The notes beneath the pieces were generated by a model. It was not told the origin of the DNA, ran no database searches, and saw nothing but the letters and a program-made list of their open reading frames with translations. The translations under genes and the position numbers were made by a program. This document shows positions 23,518 through 31,802 of a stretch of DNA of 64,000 nt, one piece after another (position 1 is the first letter of the stretch; each line of letters opens with the position of its first letter). Source of the stretch: Streptomyces sp. NBC_00258 (GTDB lineage: Bacteria > Actinomycetota > Actinomycetes > Streptomycetales > Streptomycetaceae); NCBI RefSeq assembly GCF_036182465.1, contig NZ_CP108081.1, positions 4,216,001 through 4,280,000 of the forward strand, written 5' to 3'.

Positions 23518-24045
23518 CTACGCGGACCGGTCGAGGGCGCGCAGCGAACGGTCGGTGATCGACCGGGCGCCGCGGCCGATGGCGATCGTGCCGGACTGGA
23601 CGAGCTCCTTGATGCCGAACGGCTCCAGCATCTTGAGCATGGCCTCCAGCTTCTCGCTGCCGCCGGTGGCCTCGATGGTGACGGCCTCCGGGGAGACGTC
23701 CACGGTCTTGGCGCGGAACAGCTGGACGATCTCGACGATCTGGGAGCGCGTCTCGTTGTCGGCGCGCACCTTCACCAGAACGAGTTCGCGCTGAACCGCG
23801 GAACCCGGCTCCAGTTCGACGATCTTCAGCACGTTGACGAGCTTGTTGAGCTGCTTGGTGACCTGTTCGAGGGGGAGTTCCTCAATCACGTTCACCACGA
23901 TCGTGATGCGGGAGATGTCGGGGTGCTCGGTGACGCCGACGGCGAGCGAGTCGATGTTGAACCCGCGGCGGGAGAACAGGGCCGTGATCCGGGCGAGGAC
24001 ACCGGGCTTGTTCTCCACCAGGACGGAGAGCGTGTGCTTGGACAT
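23518..24045 (-). CDS. ilvN: Acetolactate synthase, regulatory small subunit
   Basis: 175 residues. An N-terminal ACT domain (TLSVLVENKPGVLARITALFSRRGFNIDSLAVG) binds valine for feedback. The C-terminal small-subunit domain has ELVLVKVRADNETRSQIVEIVQLFRAKTVDVSPEAVTIEATG. It partners the product of ilvB, 25 bp upstream, in the thiamine-diphosphate enzyme that makes acetolactate or acetohydroxybutyrate. Start ATG; AAGGAAGCAG lies ahead. Confidence 0.97.
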   Translation of the reverse strand: MSKHTLSVLVENKPGVLARITALFSRRGFNIDSLAVGVTEHPDISRITIVVNVIEELPLEQVTKQLNKLVNVLKIVELEPGSAVQRELVLVKVRADNETRSQIVEIVQLFRAKTVDVSPEAVTIEATGGSEKLEAMLKMLEPFGIKELVQSGTIAIGRGARSITDRSLRALDRSA

Positions 24046-24070
24046 GATCTGCTTCCTTTACCTACGGCTC

Positions 24071-25927
24071 TCAGTCGTCTTCGTTGTCGCCGAAGTCGGG
24101 GCGGACGTCCCGGGCGAACATGACCTCGTCGTTGGAGGTGCCGGCGGCGACCATCGGCCACACCATGGCGTCCTCGTGCACGATGAAGTCGATCACGACG
24201 GGACGGTCGTTGATCGAGTTCGCCTCTTCGATGCACTTGTCGAGGTCGTCCGGCGACTCGCAGCGGATCGCGTAGCAGCCCATGGCCTCCGACAGCTTCA
24301 CGAAGTCGGGGACGCGGGTGCCGGCACTCGGCTGCTTGCCGTCCGCCTCGGGGCCGGAGTGCAGCACGGTGTTGGAGTACCGCTGGTTGTAGAAGAGGGT
24401 CTGCCACTGGCGGACCATCCCGAGGGCGCCGTTGTTGATGATGGCGACCTTGATCGGGATGTTGTTCAGGGCGCAGGTGGTGAGCTCCTGATTGGTCATC
24501 TGGAAGCAGCCGTCGCCGTCGATCGCCCAGACCGTACGGTCCGGGGCGCCGGCCTTGGCACCCATCGCGGCCGGGACCGCGTACCCCATCGTCCCGGCGC
24601 CGCCCGAGTTCAGCCAGGTCGCGGGCTTCTCGTACTGGATGTAGTGCGCGGCCCACATCTGGTGCTGGCCGACGCCCGCCGCGAAGATCGTGCCCTCCGG
24701 GGCGAGCTGTCCGACGCGCTCGATGACCTGCTGGGGCGAGAGCGAGCCGTTGTCCGGCTGGTCGTAGCCCAGGGGGTACGTCTCGCGCCAGCGGTTGAGG
24801 TCCTTCCACCAGGCGGTGTAGTCGCCCCGGTGACCCTCGCTGTGCTCCTTCTGCACCGCCTGCACCAGGTCGGCCAGGACCTCGCGGGCGTCTCCGACGA
24901 TCGGCACGTCGGCGGCGCGGTTCTTGCCGATCTCGGCCGGGTCGATGTCGGCGTGGACGATCTTGGCGTACGGGGCGAAGCTGTCCAGCTTGCCGGTGAC
25001 GCGGTCGTCGAAGCGGGCTCCGAGGGCGACGATCAGGTCGGCCTTCTGCAGCGCGGTGACGGCGGTGACCGCACCGTGCATGCCCGGCATTCCCACGTGC
25101 AGCTCGTGACTGTCGGGGAATGCGCCGAGCGCCATCAGTGTGGTGGTGACGGGCGCTCCGGTGAGTTCTGCGAGGACCTTCAGCTCGGCGGTGGCACCGG
25201 CCTTGAGGACTCCGCCGCCGACGTACAGGACGGGCCGCCTGGCCTGGGTGATCAGCCGGGCGGCCTCGCGGATCTGCTTGGCGTGCGGCTTGGTCACCGG
25301 TCGGTAGCCGGGCAGGTCCTGGGCGGGCGGCCACTGGAAGGTGGTGCGCGCCTGGAGGGCGTCCTTGGCGATGTCGACCAGGACAGGACCCGGGCGGCCG
25401 GTGGAGGCGATGTGGAAGGCCTCCGCGATCGTCCGCGGGATGTCCTCCGCCTTGGTGACGAGGAAGTTGTGCTTGGTGATCGGCATCGTGATGCCGACGA
25501 TGTCCGCCTCCTGGAAGGCGTCCGTACCGATCGCCTTGGACGCGACCTGGCCGGTGATCGCCACGAGCGGCACCGAGTCCATGTGCGCGTCGGCGATCGG
25601 GGTCACCAGGTTGGTGGCGCCCGGGCCGCTGGTCGCCATGCAGACGCCGACCTTGCCGGTGGCCTGCGCGTAACCGGTGGCCGCGTGGCCCGCGCCCTGC
25701 TCGTGGCGGACGAGCACGTGGCGCACCCGCCGGGAGTCCATCAGCGGGTCGTAGGCCGGAAGGATCGCACCGCCGGGAATGCCGAATACCGTCTCGGCCC
25801 CGACCTCCTCGAGAGAACGGATGAGGGACTGCGCTCCCGTCACCTGCTCGGGGGCGGACTGCTGTCCTCCGGAACGGGGCCGCGGCTGCGGGTGGTGGGC
25901 CCCGGTGGCCTGCTCGGTCATCGGCAT
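24071..25927 (-). CDS. ilvB: Acetolactate synthase, catalytic large subunit
   Basis: 618 residues. It holds the three thiamine-diphosphate enzyme domains in order: the N-terminal PYR domain with the catalytic glutamate in LVRHEQGAGHAATGYA, the middle FAD-binding domain, and the C-terminal PP domain with WAIDGDGCFQMTNQELTT and the Mg/ThDP motif GDG-X(26)-NN (IIIN region, IKVAIINNGALGM). The first 30 residues are a polar extension. Expression is probably controlled by the leader peptide and terminator upstream (25999-26133). First gene of ilvB-ilvN-ilvC. Confidence 0.97.
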   Translation of the reverse strand: MPMTEQATGAHHPQPRPRSGGQQSAPEQVTGAQSLIRSLEEVGAETVFGIPGGAILPAYDPLMDSRRVRHVLVRHEQGAGHAATGYAQATGKVGVCMATSGPGATNLVTPIADAHMDSVPLVAITGQVASKAIGTDAFQEADIVGITMPITKHNFLVTKAEDIPRTIAEAFHIASTGRPGPVLVDIAKDALQARTTFQWPPAQDLPGYRPVTKPHAKQIREAARLITQARRPVLYVGGGVLKAGATAELKVLAELTGAPVTTTLMALGAFPDSHELHVGMPGMHGAVTAVTALQKADLIVALGARFDDRVTGKLDSFAPYAKIVHADIDPAEIGKNRAADVPIVGDAREVLADLVQAVQKEHSEGHRGDYTAWWKDLNRWRETYPLGYDQPDNGSLSPQQVIERVGQLAPEGTIFAAGVGQHQMWAAHYIQYEKPATWLNSGGAGTMGYAVPAAMGAKAGAPDRTVWAIDGDGCFQMTNQELTTCALNNIPIKVAIINNGALGMVRQWQTLFYNQRYSNTVLHSGPEADGKQPSAGTRVPDFVKLSEAMGCYAIRCESPDDLDKCIEEANSINDRPVVIDFIVHEDAMVWPMVAAGTSNDEVMFARDVRPDFGDNEDD

Positions 25928-26001
25928 TCTCTTCTCGATGCTGAGGGTTTTTGCGAGGTTTGTGCGGTGTTCAGTTGCTGCTCGACAGGCACCTGTGCAA
26001 C

Positions 26002-26091
26002 AAAAAACCCCTCGTGCCGTGAGGCAAGCGAGGGGAGCGCGCCGGGTGCGGTCGCTGGGAGTTCCGGGTCATCGATCCGGTGCTTCCCAGC
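26002..26091 (-). promoter_or_regulatory. Transcription attenuator of the ilvB operon
   Basis: Reading on the minus strand, a pause-type hairpin GCTGGGA / TCCCAGC (26054-26060 with 26085-26091) follows the leader stop at once. A GC-rich terminator stem CCCCTCG / CGAGGGG (26008-26014 with 26029-26035, plus an inner TGCC/GGCA) comes next, followed by six U (26002-26007), rare for Streptomyces. The region between lets alternative pairing form. This is the layout of ribosome-mediated attenuation by Ile/Leu/Val supply. Confidence 0.85.
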
Positions 26092-26133
26092 TCAGCCGAC
26101 GCGCTTTCCAAGTACGAGAATTCGGGTGCGCAT
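26092..26133 (-). CDS. ilvB leader peptide (13 aa)
   Basis: ATG to TGA encoding MRTRILVLGKRVG, with GGAGGG upstream. Five of 13 residues are Ile, Leu or Val, four of them consecutive (ILVL), and the codons include CTT and GTA, unusual for this GC-rich genome. Ribosome stalling at these codons would favour the antiterminator. This exact sort of leader peptide is known in front of ilvB in Streptomyces, as I recall. Confidence 0.85.
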   Translation of the reverse strand: MRTRILVLGKRVG

Positions 26134-26166
26134 GGCACAGACCCTCCCCCCGGCACGCAGTGCGTG

Positions 26167-29127
26167 TCAAGTGGGTGGGACGGGAGTCTCATCATGTGAG
26201 CGGAGGGCCGTACCGGTTCCGTACGAGGCCGAGGACACTCCGGCCACGTACGCGCTCGTGCTCCCACCTGCGTAGACACCGCTGCTGCCGCCTCCCACGA
26301 AGATCGGTTCGACGGGGCCGTGGGGCACGGGGTAGGCGCCGGCCGCGAGCGCGCGGCGCAGTCGGTACTCGTCCAGCGGTCCGGAGAACGCGTTGCCCTG
26401 TCCGTGTGTGCAGCCCATCGAGCGCAGGGCGATCACCTGCTCGGGCAGGTCCACGCCGGCGGCCACGGTCTGCAGGCCCAGGTCGTTCGCGATACGCAGC
26501 AGCCCACTGGTGATCTTGTGGAGCCGGGCGGACTCGACGACACCTTCCACCAGACCGCGATCCAGTTTCAGTATGTCGACGGGGAGGCGGCGCAGTGCGG
26601 TGATCGTGGCGTAGCCGTTGCCGAAGCCGTCCAGGGCGATCCGGACGCCCAGCCGCCTGAGTGCGTTGAGGCGGCGCTCCAGCTCGTCGAGGGAGATCTT
26701 GGGATCGGTTTCGGCCAGTTCGATGATGAGGGCACCGGACGGCAGGCCGTGCCGGGTCAGCAGGGCCTCTACGGAACCCAGGGGCATGGACCGGTCGAGG
26801 AGCCGGCGGGCGGTCATCCGGACGGCGACGGGCACGGCGAGCCCCGTGGCGGCACGCTCGGCGGCCTGCTCGACGGCCTCCTCCAGCATCCAGCGGCCCA
26901 GCTCGGCGGTGCGGTCGCTGTCCTCGGCGACGCGCAGGAACTCGGCGGGGGTGAACAGCACGCCCTGGGCCGAACGCCAGCGTGCCTGGGCCGCGACCGC
27001 CGTGATCCGGCCGGTGTCGAGGGACACCACCGGCTGGTGCAGCAGCGCGAACTCGCCGTCGTGCAGGGCGGCCCGCAGCCGGGTGGCCAGCTGGGCCTTC
27101 CGTACGACGTCCTGCTGCATCTGTGGCGCGTACAGCTCGACGCGGCCCTTGCCCGCGGCCTTCGCGCGGTACATCGCGAGGTCGGCGTTGCGCAGCAGCT
27201 CGCCCGCGCCGAGGCCGGGTTCGGAGAAGGCGACACCGATGGAGGCGGCGACGCGGACATCGTTGCCGTCGATGGTGTACGGCTGCGAGAGGGTCACGCG
27301 CAGCCGGTCGGCGAGTTCGAAGATCTGGTGCTCGCGCGCGGTGCGGTCGCGGCCGCCGTCGCCGACGATCAGGGCCGCGAACTCGTCGCCGCCCAGGCGG
27401 GAGGCGGTGTCGCTCTGCCGGACGGCGTCCTGGAGTCTGCGGGCGGCCTGGACGAGCAGTTCGTCGCCGGCCTGGTGCCCGATGGTGTCGTTGACGGCCT
27501 TGAAGCCGTCGAGGTCGATGAAGAGGACCGCGGTGCCGCGGTCGGAGGACCGACGGCCGGAAAGCGCCTGTCCGACGCGCTTGGTGAACAGGGCGCGGTT
27601 GGGCAGGTCGGTGAGCGGGTCGTGCTCGGCGTTGTGCTGCAACTGGGCCTGGAGGCGGACCCGCTCGGTCACGTCACGGCTGTTGAAGATGAGGCCGCCG
27701 TGGTGGCGGTTGACGGTCGACTCGACATTGAGCCAGCCTCCCCCGCCGCCGGACCTGAAGCGGCACTCGATGCGGGTGGTGGGTTCCTCGGCGGGGCTGG
27801 CGGCGAGGAAGCGGCGCACCTCGTGCACCACACAGCCCAGGTCCTCCGGGTGGATCAGTGTGGCGAGTTCGGAGCCGACCAGTTCTTCGGCGGGCTGTCC
27901 GTAGACCCCGGCCGCGGCCGGGCTGACGTACCGGAGGATGCCGTTCGGAGCGGCGATCATGATGACGTCGCTGGAGCCCTGCACCAGGGAGCGGAAGTGG
28001 TTCTCCTGCTGGGCCAGCTCCTGGGTGAGGGTGATGTTGTCGACGAGCATGATGCCCTGGCGCACGACGAGGGCGAGCACGACCGTGCCGCCGGTGACGA
28101 GCACCACGCGGTCGACGCTGCGGCCGTTGAGCACGTTGTAGAGAATGCCCAGTGTGCAGACGGCGGCGGCCAGGTAGGGAGTGAGTGCCGCCAGTGAACT
28201 GCTGATGGGCCGGCTGGCCGGATACCGACTGTGACCTCCTTCCTGGAGGGGCACGTGTGCCGGTTGTCCCTGCCGGGGCCCGGGCACGTAGCCGTACACC
28301 ACGCGCGTGTGCCCCTCTTCTTCCGTGTGTCCGTGTCGTTGCCCCACCCAGGGGGCGTATGCGAGTAGTAGTGATCCGGCGAACCAGCCCGCGTCGAGCA
28401 GTTGCCCGGAGCGGTAGTCGTTGTGCATCAGGGGCGAGGTGAACAGGGCGTCGCACATGACCGTCAGGGCCAGGGCGCCGATCGCGGTGTTCACCGCCGA
28501 GCGGTTCACCGCCGAGCGCCTGAAGTGCAGTGCGAGCACCATGCTCACCAGGGCGATGTCCAGCAGCGGGTACGCGAGCGACAGCGCGGTGTGCGGGACG
28601 CTCGGACCCTCCGCCTTCGCCGCCTGGGCGAGCGCGAGGCTCCAGGAGAGCGTGAGCAGCGAGCCGCCGATCAGCCAGGCGTCCAGGGCCAGACAGACCC
28701 AGCCGGCCTTGCTCACCGGCCGTTTGGCGAGGACGAGCAGTCCCACGATGGCCGGTGGCGCGAAGCACAGGAAGAACAGGTCGGCGTAGCTCGGGCTGGG
28801 CACCGGGGCGTCCAGTACGACCTCGTACCAGCCCCAGACGAGGTTGCCCGCCGCCGCCATGGCGGAGGAGAGCGCGAAGAGCAGCCATGCGGGTCGAAAG
28901 CGGCTGCGACGGGTGCGGGCGCAGAGGAAGCAGGAGACGGCCGCGGTGGCGGCCGCCGCGCTGAGCCCGAAGTCGCCCATGATCAGGGCGAGTCGCGGTG
29001 AGCCCCAGCCGAGCGCGGAACCGACGGCGTATCCCGCGCACACGAGGGCCAGCACGAGCTGCGGTACGAGACCCGCTCCGCCCCCGGCGACCGGACGACG
29101 GGCCGGCAGAACCGCCGGGGAGCTCAC
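26167..29127 (-). CDS. Membrane-bound PAS-GGDEF-EAL c-di-GMP protein with degenerate EAL motif
   Basis: 986 residues. About 350 N-terminal residues form 8-10 transmembrane helices. A PAS domain follows (about 385-490, HFRSLVQGSSDVIMIAAPNG), then GGDEF (about 505-660) with intact RLGGDEFAAL, then EAL (about 680-930). In the EAL domain the signature EALxR reads AQARWR and DDFG reads DGFG, so catalytic metal ligands are lost; FALLHQPVV and ILKLDRGLVEGV remain. Expected role: diguanylate cyclase with a regulatory EAL. It occupies the position of SCO5511 of S. coelicolor, as I remember it. The last 60 residues are Gly/Ser/Ala-rich. GTG start with GGAGAG ahead. It ends 34 bases beyond the ilv leader ATG, on the same strand. 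Confidence 0.88.
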   Translation of the reverse strand: MSSPAVLPARRPVAGGGAGLVPQLVLALVCAGYAVGSALGWGSPRLALIMGDFGLSAAAATAAVSCFLCARTRRSRFRPAWLLFALSSAMAAAGNLVWGWYEVVLDAPVPSPSYADLFFLCFAPPAIVGLLVLAKRPVSKAGWVCLALDAWLIGGSLLTLSWSLALAQAAKAEGPSVPHTALSLAYPLLDIALVSMVLALHFRRSAVNRSAVNTAIGALALTVMCDALFTSPLMHNDYRSGQLLDAGWFAGSLLLAYAPWVGQRHGHTEEEGHTRVVYGYVPGPRQGQPAHVPLQEGGHSRYPASRPISSSLAALTPYLAAAVCTLGILYNVLNGRSVDRVVLVTGGTVVLALVVRQGIMLVDNITLTQELAQQENHFRSLVQGSSDVIMIAAPNGILRYVSPAAAGVYGQPAEELVGSELATLIHPEDLGCVVHEVRRFLAASPAEEPTTRIECRFRSGGGGGWLNVESTVNRHHGGLIFNSRDVTERVRLQAQLQHNAEHDPLTDLPNRALFTKRVGQALSGRRSSDRGTAVLFIDLDGFKAVNDTIGHQAGDELLVQAARRLQDAVRQSDTASRLGGDEFAALIVGDGGRDRTAREHQIFELADRLRVTLSQPYTIDGNDVRVAASIGVAFSEPGLGAGELLRNADLAMYRAKAAGKGRVELYAPQMQQDVVRKAQLATRLRAALHDGEFALLHQPVVSLDTGRITAVAAQARWRSAQGVLFTPAEFLRVAEDSDRTAELGRWMLEEAVEQAAERAATGLAVPVAVRMTARRLLDRSMPLGSVEALLTRHGLPSGALIIELAETDPKISLDELERRLNALRRLGVRIALDGFGNGYATITALRRLPVDILKLDRGLVEGVVESARLHKITSGLLRIANDLGLQTVAAGVDLPEQVIALRSMGCTHGQGNAFSGPLDEYRLRRALAAGAYPVPHGPVEPIFVGGGSSGVYAGGSTSAYVAGVSSASYGTGTALRSHDETPVPPT

Positions 29128-29520
29128 TGTGTCTCTCCGGTCCGTGCCGCCCCCGAGTCCCTCTGGTCCCGGCGTGCCGGATGTGCGTGCCTCCTGCGAC
29201 CGCCGGGCCTTCGGTGGTGATGACCGCTGTGACCGCGTCTGTGCGTCGGTACGCGCCAGGGTCGCCGTCGGCGGCCCCGCCGCGTCGGATCATTGGTCCA
29301 TAGACCATGCATCGCCCGTCGCCCCCCTCGCTCTTGCTGTCTGTCGATCCCCGGCGCCGAACGTGCGCGGCGCAGCCCCTGTCGGGACGATACACCAGTC
29401 TCGTCACTCAGGGACATAGTCTCTCTACGCTCCGTGACGACCAGCGGGAATACGGGCACGGACCGCATTCGGGGAACTGCGGAGGGTGCCCGTCGGGGCG
29501 CGGCCGAGGGTGGAGGAGGA
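29128..29520. other. 393-bp gap upstream of the GGDEF-EAL gene
   Basis: No ORF with good third-position bias. It holds a short palindrome TGGTCCATAGACCA at 29294-29307 and a near-match to the BldD site at 29425-29437. It serves as promoter and leader of the GGDEF-EAL gene, which begins at 29127. Confidence 0.5.
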
Positions 29521-30462
29521 CTAGGAGCCCGTCGTAAGGACCACGTTCCGCAGCGGCTCCCGGTTCACGAAACGGTTCAACTGGTCGCCCAGGAGCCGCT
29601 TGGCACGCGGGAAGAACGCGGAGGTCGGGCCTCCCACGTGGGGGCTGATGAGGACGCCCGGCGCATGCCACAAGGGGTGCCCCGGGGGCAGCGGTTCGGG
29701 ATCGGTGACATCCAGGGCGGCCATGATCCGGCCGCTCTCCAGCTCGGCGAGGAGCGCCTTGGTGTCGACGACTCCGCCGCGCGCGACGTTCACGAGCAGG
29801 GCGCCGTCCTTCATCCGGGCCAGGAAGTCGGCCCCTGCCAGGCCCTTCGTCTGCTCGGTGAGGGGCGTGATGAGCACCACCACATCGGCCTCCGGGAGAA
29901 GTTCGGGCAAGGCGGTGATCGGATGCACTGGGCCGCGCGCCGTCTCGCGTGCGGAGCGCGCGACGCGCGCCACCCGCGCGAGTTCGAAGGGAACGAGCCG
30001 GTCCTCGATGGCCGAACCGACCGCTCCGTAGCCGACGATCAGTACGGACTTGTCGGCGAGAGCGGGACGGAATCCGGACCGCCACTCCTCGCTGTCCTGC
30101 CCACGGACGAAGTCGGGGATGCCTCGCAGCGAGGAGAGGATCAGAGTGAGGGTGAGTTCGGCGGTGCTCGCGTCGTGCACCCCGCGCGCGTTGCACAACT
30201 GCACGCCCTCGGGGAGCAGTTGCAGGCCCGGCTGTACGTGGTCGATACCGGCGGACAGGGTCTGCACGACCTGGACGGACGTCATTTCGGCCAGGGGTCG
30301 CACCGAGATGTCGCTGCCCTTCATGTAGGGCACGACATAGAAGGCGCAGTCGGCGGGATCGGCGGGAAACTCCTGCTCACCGTTCCAGTAGCGGTAGTTG
30401 GGGCCGTCGGGGAGGCCGTCGAGGTCGTCTGCGTGAAAGGGAAGCCACACTTCGTACGTCAT
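29521..30462 (-). CDS. D-isomer-specific 2-hydroxyacid dehydrogenase
   Basis: 313 residues. The Rossmann motif is SVLIVGYGAVGSAIEDRL. The catalytic arginine is in LVNVARGGVVDTKAL, the aspartate/glutamate in ALDVTDPEPLPPGHPLW, and the histidine in ISPHVGGPTS. It is the short type that lacks an ACT domain, so it is not a second SerA but probably a glyoxylate/hydroxypyruvate-like reductase of unknown substrate. ATG 30462 was chosen from homology (MTYEVWLPF); it has no clear ribosome site, so it may be leaderless. Divergent from the aldo/keto reductase gene (75 bp between). Confidence 0.87.
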   Translation of the reverse strand: MTYEVWLPFHADDLDGLPDGPNYRYWNGEQEFPADPADCAFYVVPYMKGSDISVRPLAEMTSVQVVQTLSAGIDHVQPGLQLLPEGVQLCNARGVHDASTAELTLTLILSSLRGIPDFVRGQDSEEWRSGFRPALADKSVLIVGYGAVGSAIEDRLVPFELARVARVARSARETARGPVHPITALPELLPEADVVVLITPLTEQTKGLAGADFLARMKDGALLVNVARGGVVDTKALLAELESGRIMAALDVTDPEPLPPGHPLWHAPGVLISPHVGGPTSAFFPRAKRLLGDQLNRFVNREPLRNVVLTTGS

Positions 30463-30537
30463 GGTCAGGAGGCTATGCGAAGCGCCTGGGGACGCAGAGG
30501 TTAGTTTGGGGTGCCAGGAAAGGGAGGGCACGGCCAG

Positions 30538-31545
30538 GTGGAGCGCAGGACGATCGGGGCGGCGGCGCTCGAGGTGGGGGCTGTCGGCCTCGGGTGCATG
30601 CCGATGAGCTGGGCGTACTCGGGTTCGCGGCAGCGGGGCGACGAGTCGCTGCGGACCGTGCACGCGGCCCTCGACCGGGGTGCGACGCTCCTGGACACCG
30701 CCGACATGTACGGACCGTTCACCAACGAGCTGCTGGTGGGACGGGCACTGAAGGAGCGGCGTTCCGAGGCCTTCGTGTCGACCAAGGTCGGCCTCCTGGT
30801 GGGCGAACAGCACATCGTGGCCAATGGCCGCCCCGGCTATGTGAAGCGGGCGTGCGACGCCTCCCTGCGACGCCTCCAGACGGACGTCATCGACCTGTAC
30901 CAGCTGCACCGCGCGGACCCGGAGATACCCGTCGAGGAGACATGGGGCGCGATGGCGGAGCTCGTCTCGGCCGGCAAGGTGCGGGCGCTCGGGCTGTGCG
31001 CTGTGGGCGCGCGTTCCCACCGCCGTTCGGGAGCCCGGCTGCACGACGGAACGATCCGCCAGCTGGAGCGGGTGCAGCAGGTCTTCCCGGTGAGCACGGT
31101 GGAGGCCGAGCTGTCCGTGTGGTCGCCGGAGGCGCTGGAGGGTCTGCTGCCGTGGTGCGAGGCGCGCGGCATCGGCTTCCTGGCGGCGATGCCGCTCGGC
31201 AACGGCTTCCTGACCGGGACGCTCACACCCGGCGAGGGCTTCGAACCCGACGACGTACGGGCCCGGCACCCCCGCTTCACCGCCGAGATGATGGCCGCGA
31301 ACCAGCCGATCGTCGCCGGTCTGCGGCGCATAGCCGCCCGGCACTCGGCGCAGGGAGCGGACGTCACTCCCGCGCAGGTGGCGCTCGCGTGGGTGCTCGC
31401 GCGAGGGCGGCACGTGGTGCCGGTGCCGGGGACCAAGCGGGAGTGCTGGGCCGCGGAGAACGCGGGGGCGGCCGGGCTGCGTCTGACCACGGAGGATCTC
31501 GCGGAGGTGGCGGGGCTGCCTTCGGCACGGGGATCCTGGGACTGA
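30538..31545 (+). CDS. Aldo/keto reductase
   Basis: 335 residues. The TIM barrel carries the catalytic tetrad: Asp and Tyr in LDTADMYGP, Lys in FVSTKVG, His in YQLHRAD. NADPH-binding residues are near VVPVPGTKRECWAAENAG. Substrate unknown; close to the YghZ/IolS-like branch. GTG 30538 with GGGAGGG about ten bases ahead was chosen over a GTG at 30511. It is followed by a short tandem repeat in the gap. Confidence 0.88.
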   Translation: MERRTIGAAALEVGAVGLGCMPMSWAYSGSRQRGDESLRTVHAALDRGATLLDTADMYGPFTNELLVGRALKERRSEAFVSTKVGLLVGEQHIVANGRPGYVKRACDASLRRLQTDVIDLYQLHRADPEIPVEETWGAMAELVSAGKVRALGLCAVGARSHRRSGARLHDGTIRQLERVQQVFPVSTVEAELSVWSPEALEGLLPWCEARGIGFLAAMPLGNGFLTGTLTPGEGFEPDDVRARHPRFTAEMMAANQPIVAGLRRIAARHSAQGADVTPAQVALAWVLARGRHVVPVPGTKRECWAAENAGAAGLRLTTEDLAEVAGLPSARGSWD

Positions 31546-31561
31546 GCCGTATGGTTCACGG

Positions 31562-31649
31562 TGCCCGGCGTTTCGAGGTTCGGCGCTTCGTGGTTCGGTG
31601 CTTCGGGGTTCGGTGCTTCGGGGTTCGGTGCTTCGGGGTTCGGTGATCG
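31562..31649. repeat. 15-bp tandem repeat between aldo/keto reductase and sugar dehydrogenase genes
   Basis: Unit GGTTCGGTGCTTCGG. Clear copies start at 31577, 31592, 31607 and 31622 with a partial copy at 31637; a decayed copy lies at 31562. The unit is a multiple of 3, so all frames stay open across it, but no frame has a ribosome site or flanking coding bias. Confidence 0.8.
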
Positions 31650-31802
31650 GGAACCCGTGAGGCGCGAGCGGCGACTGCGTTTCCCGGGGGACGACCCCCG
31701 GACCTCCGGCCGAGAAGACAGCTTGATCCGTCCAAGTGGGAACCTGCGGAGCACTCGCGGTGTATGAAAAGTAGAACCTGCCGCGTCGAAGGGATCCTGA
31801 TC

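Noticed and set aside
31561..31767. ORF with FGASGFGAS repeats over the 15-bp tandem repeat
   Set aside because: No ribosome site, no coding bias outside the repeat, and ends in the upstream region of the sugar dehydrogenase gene.
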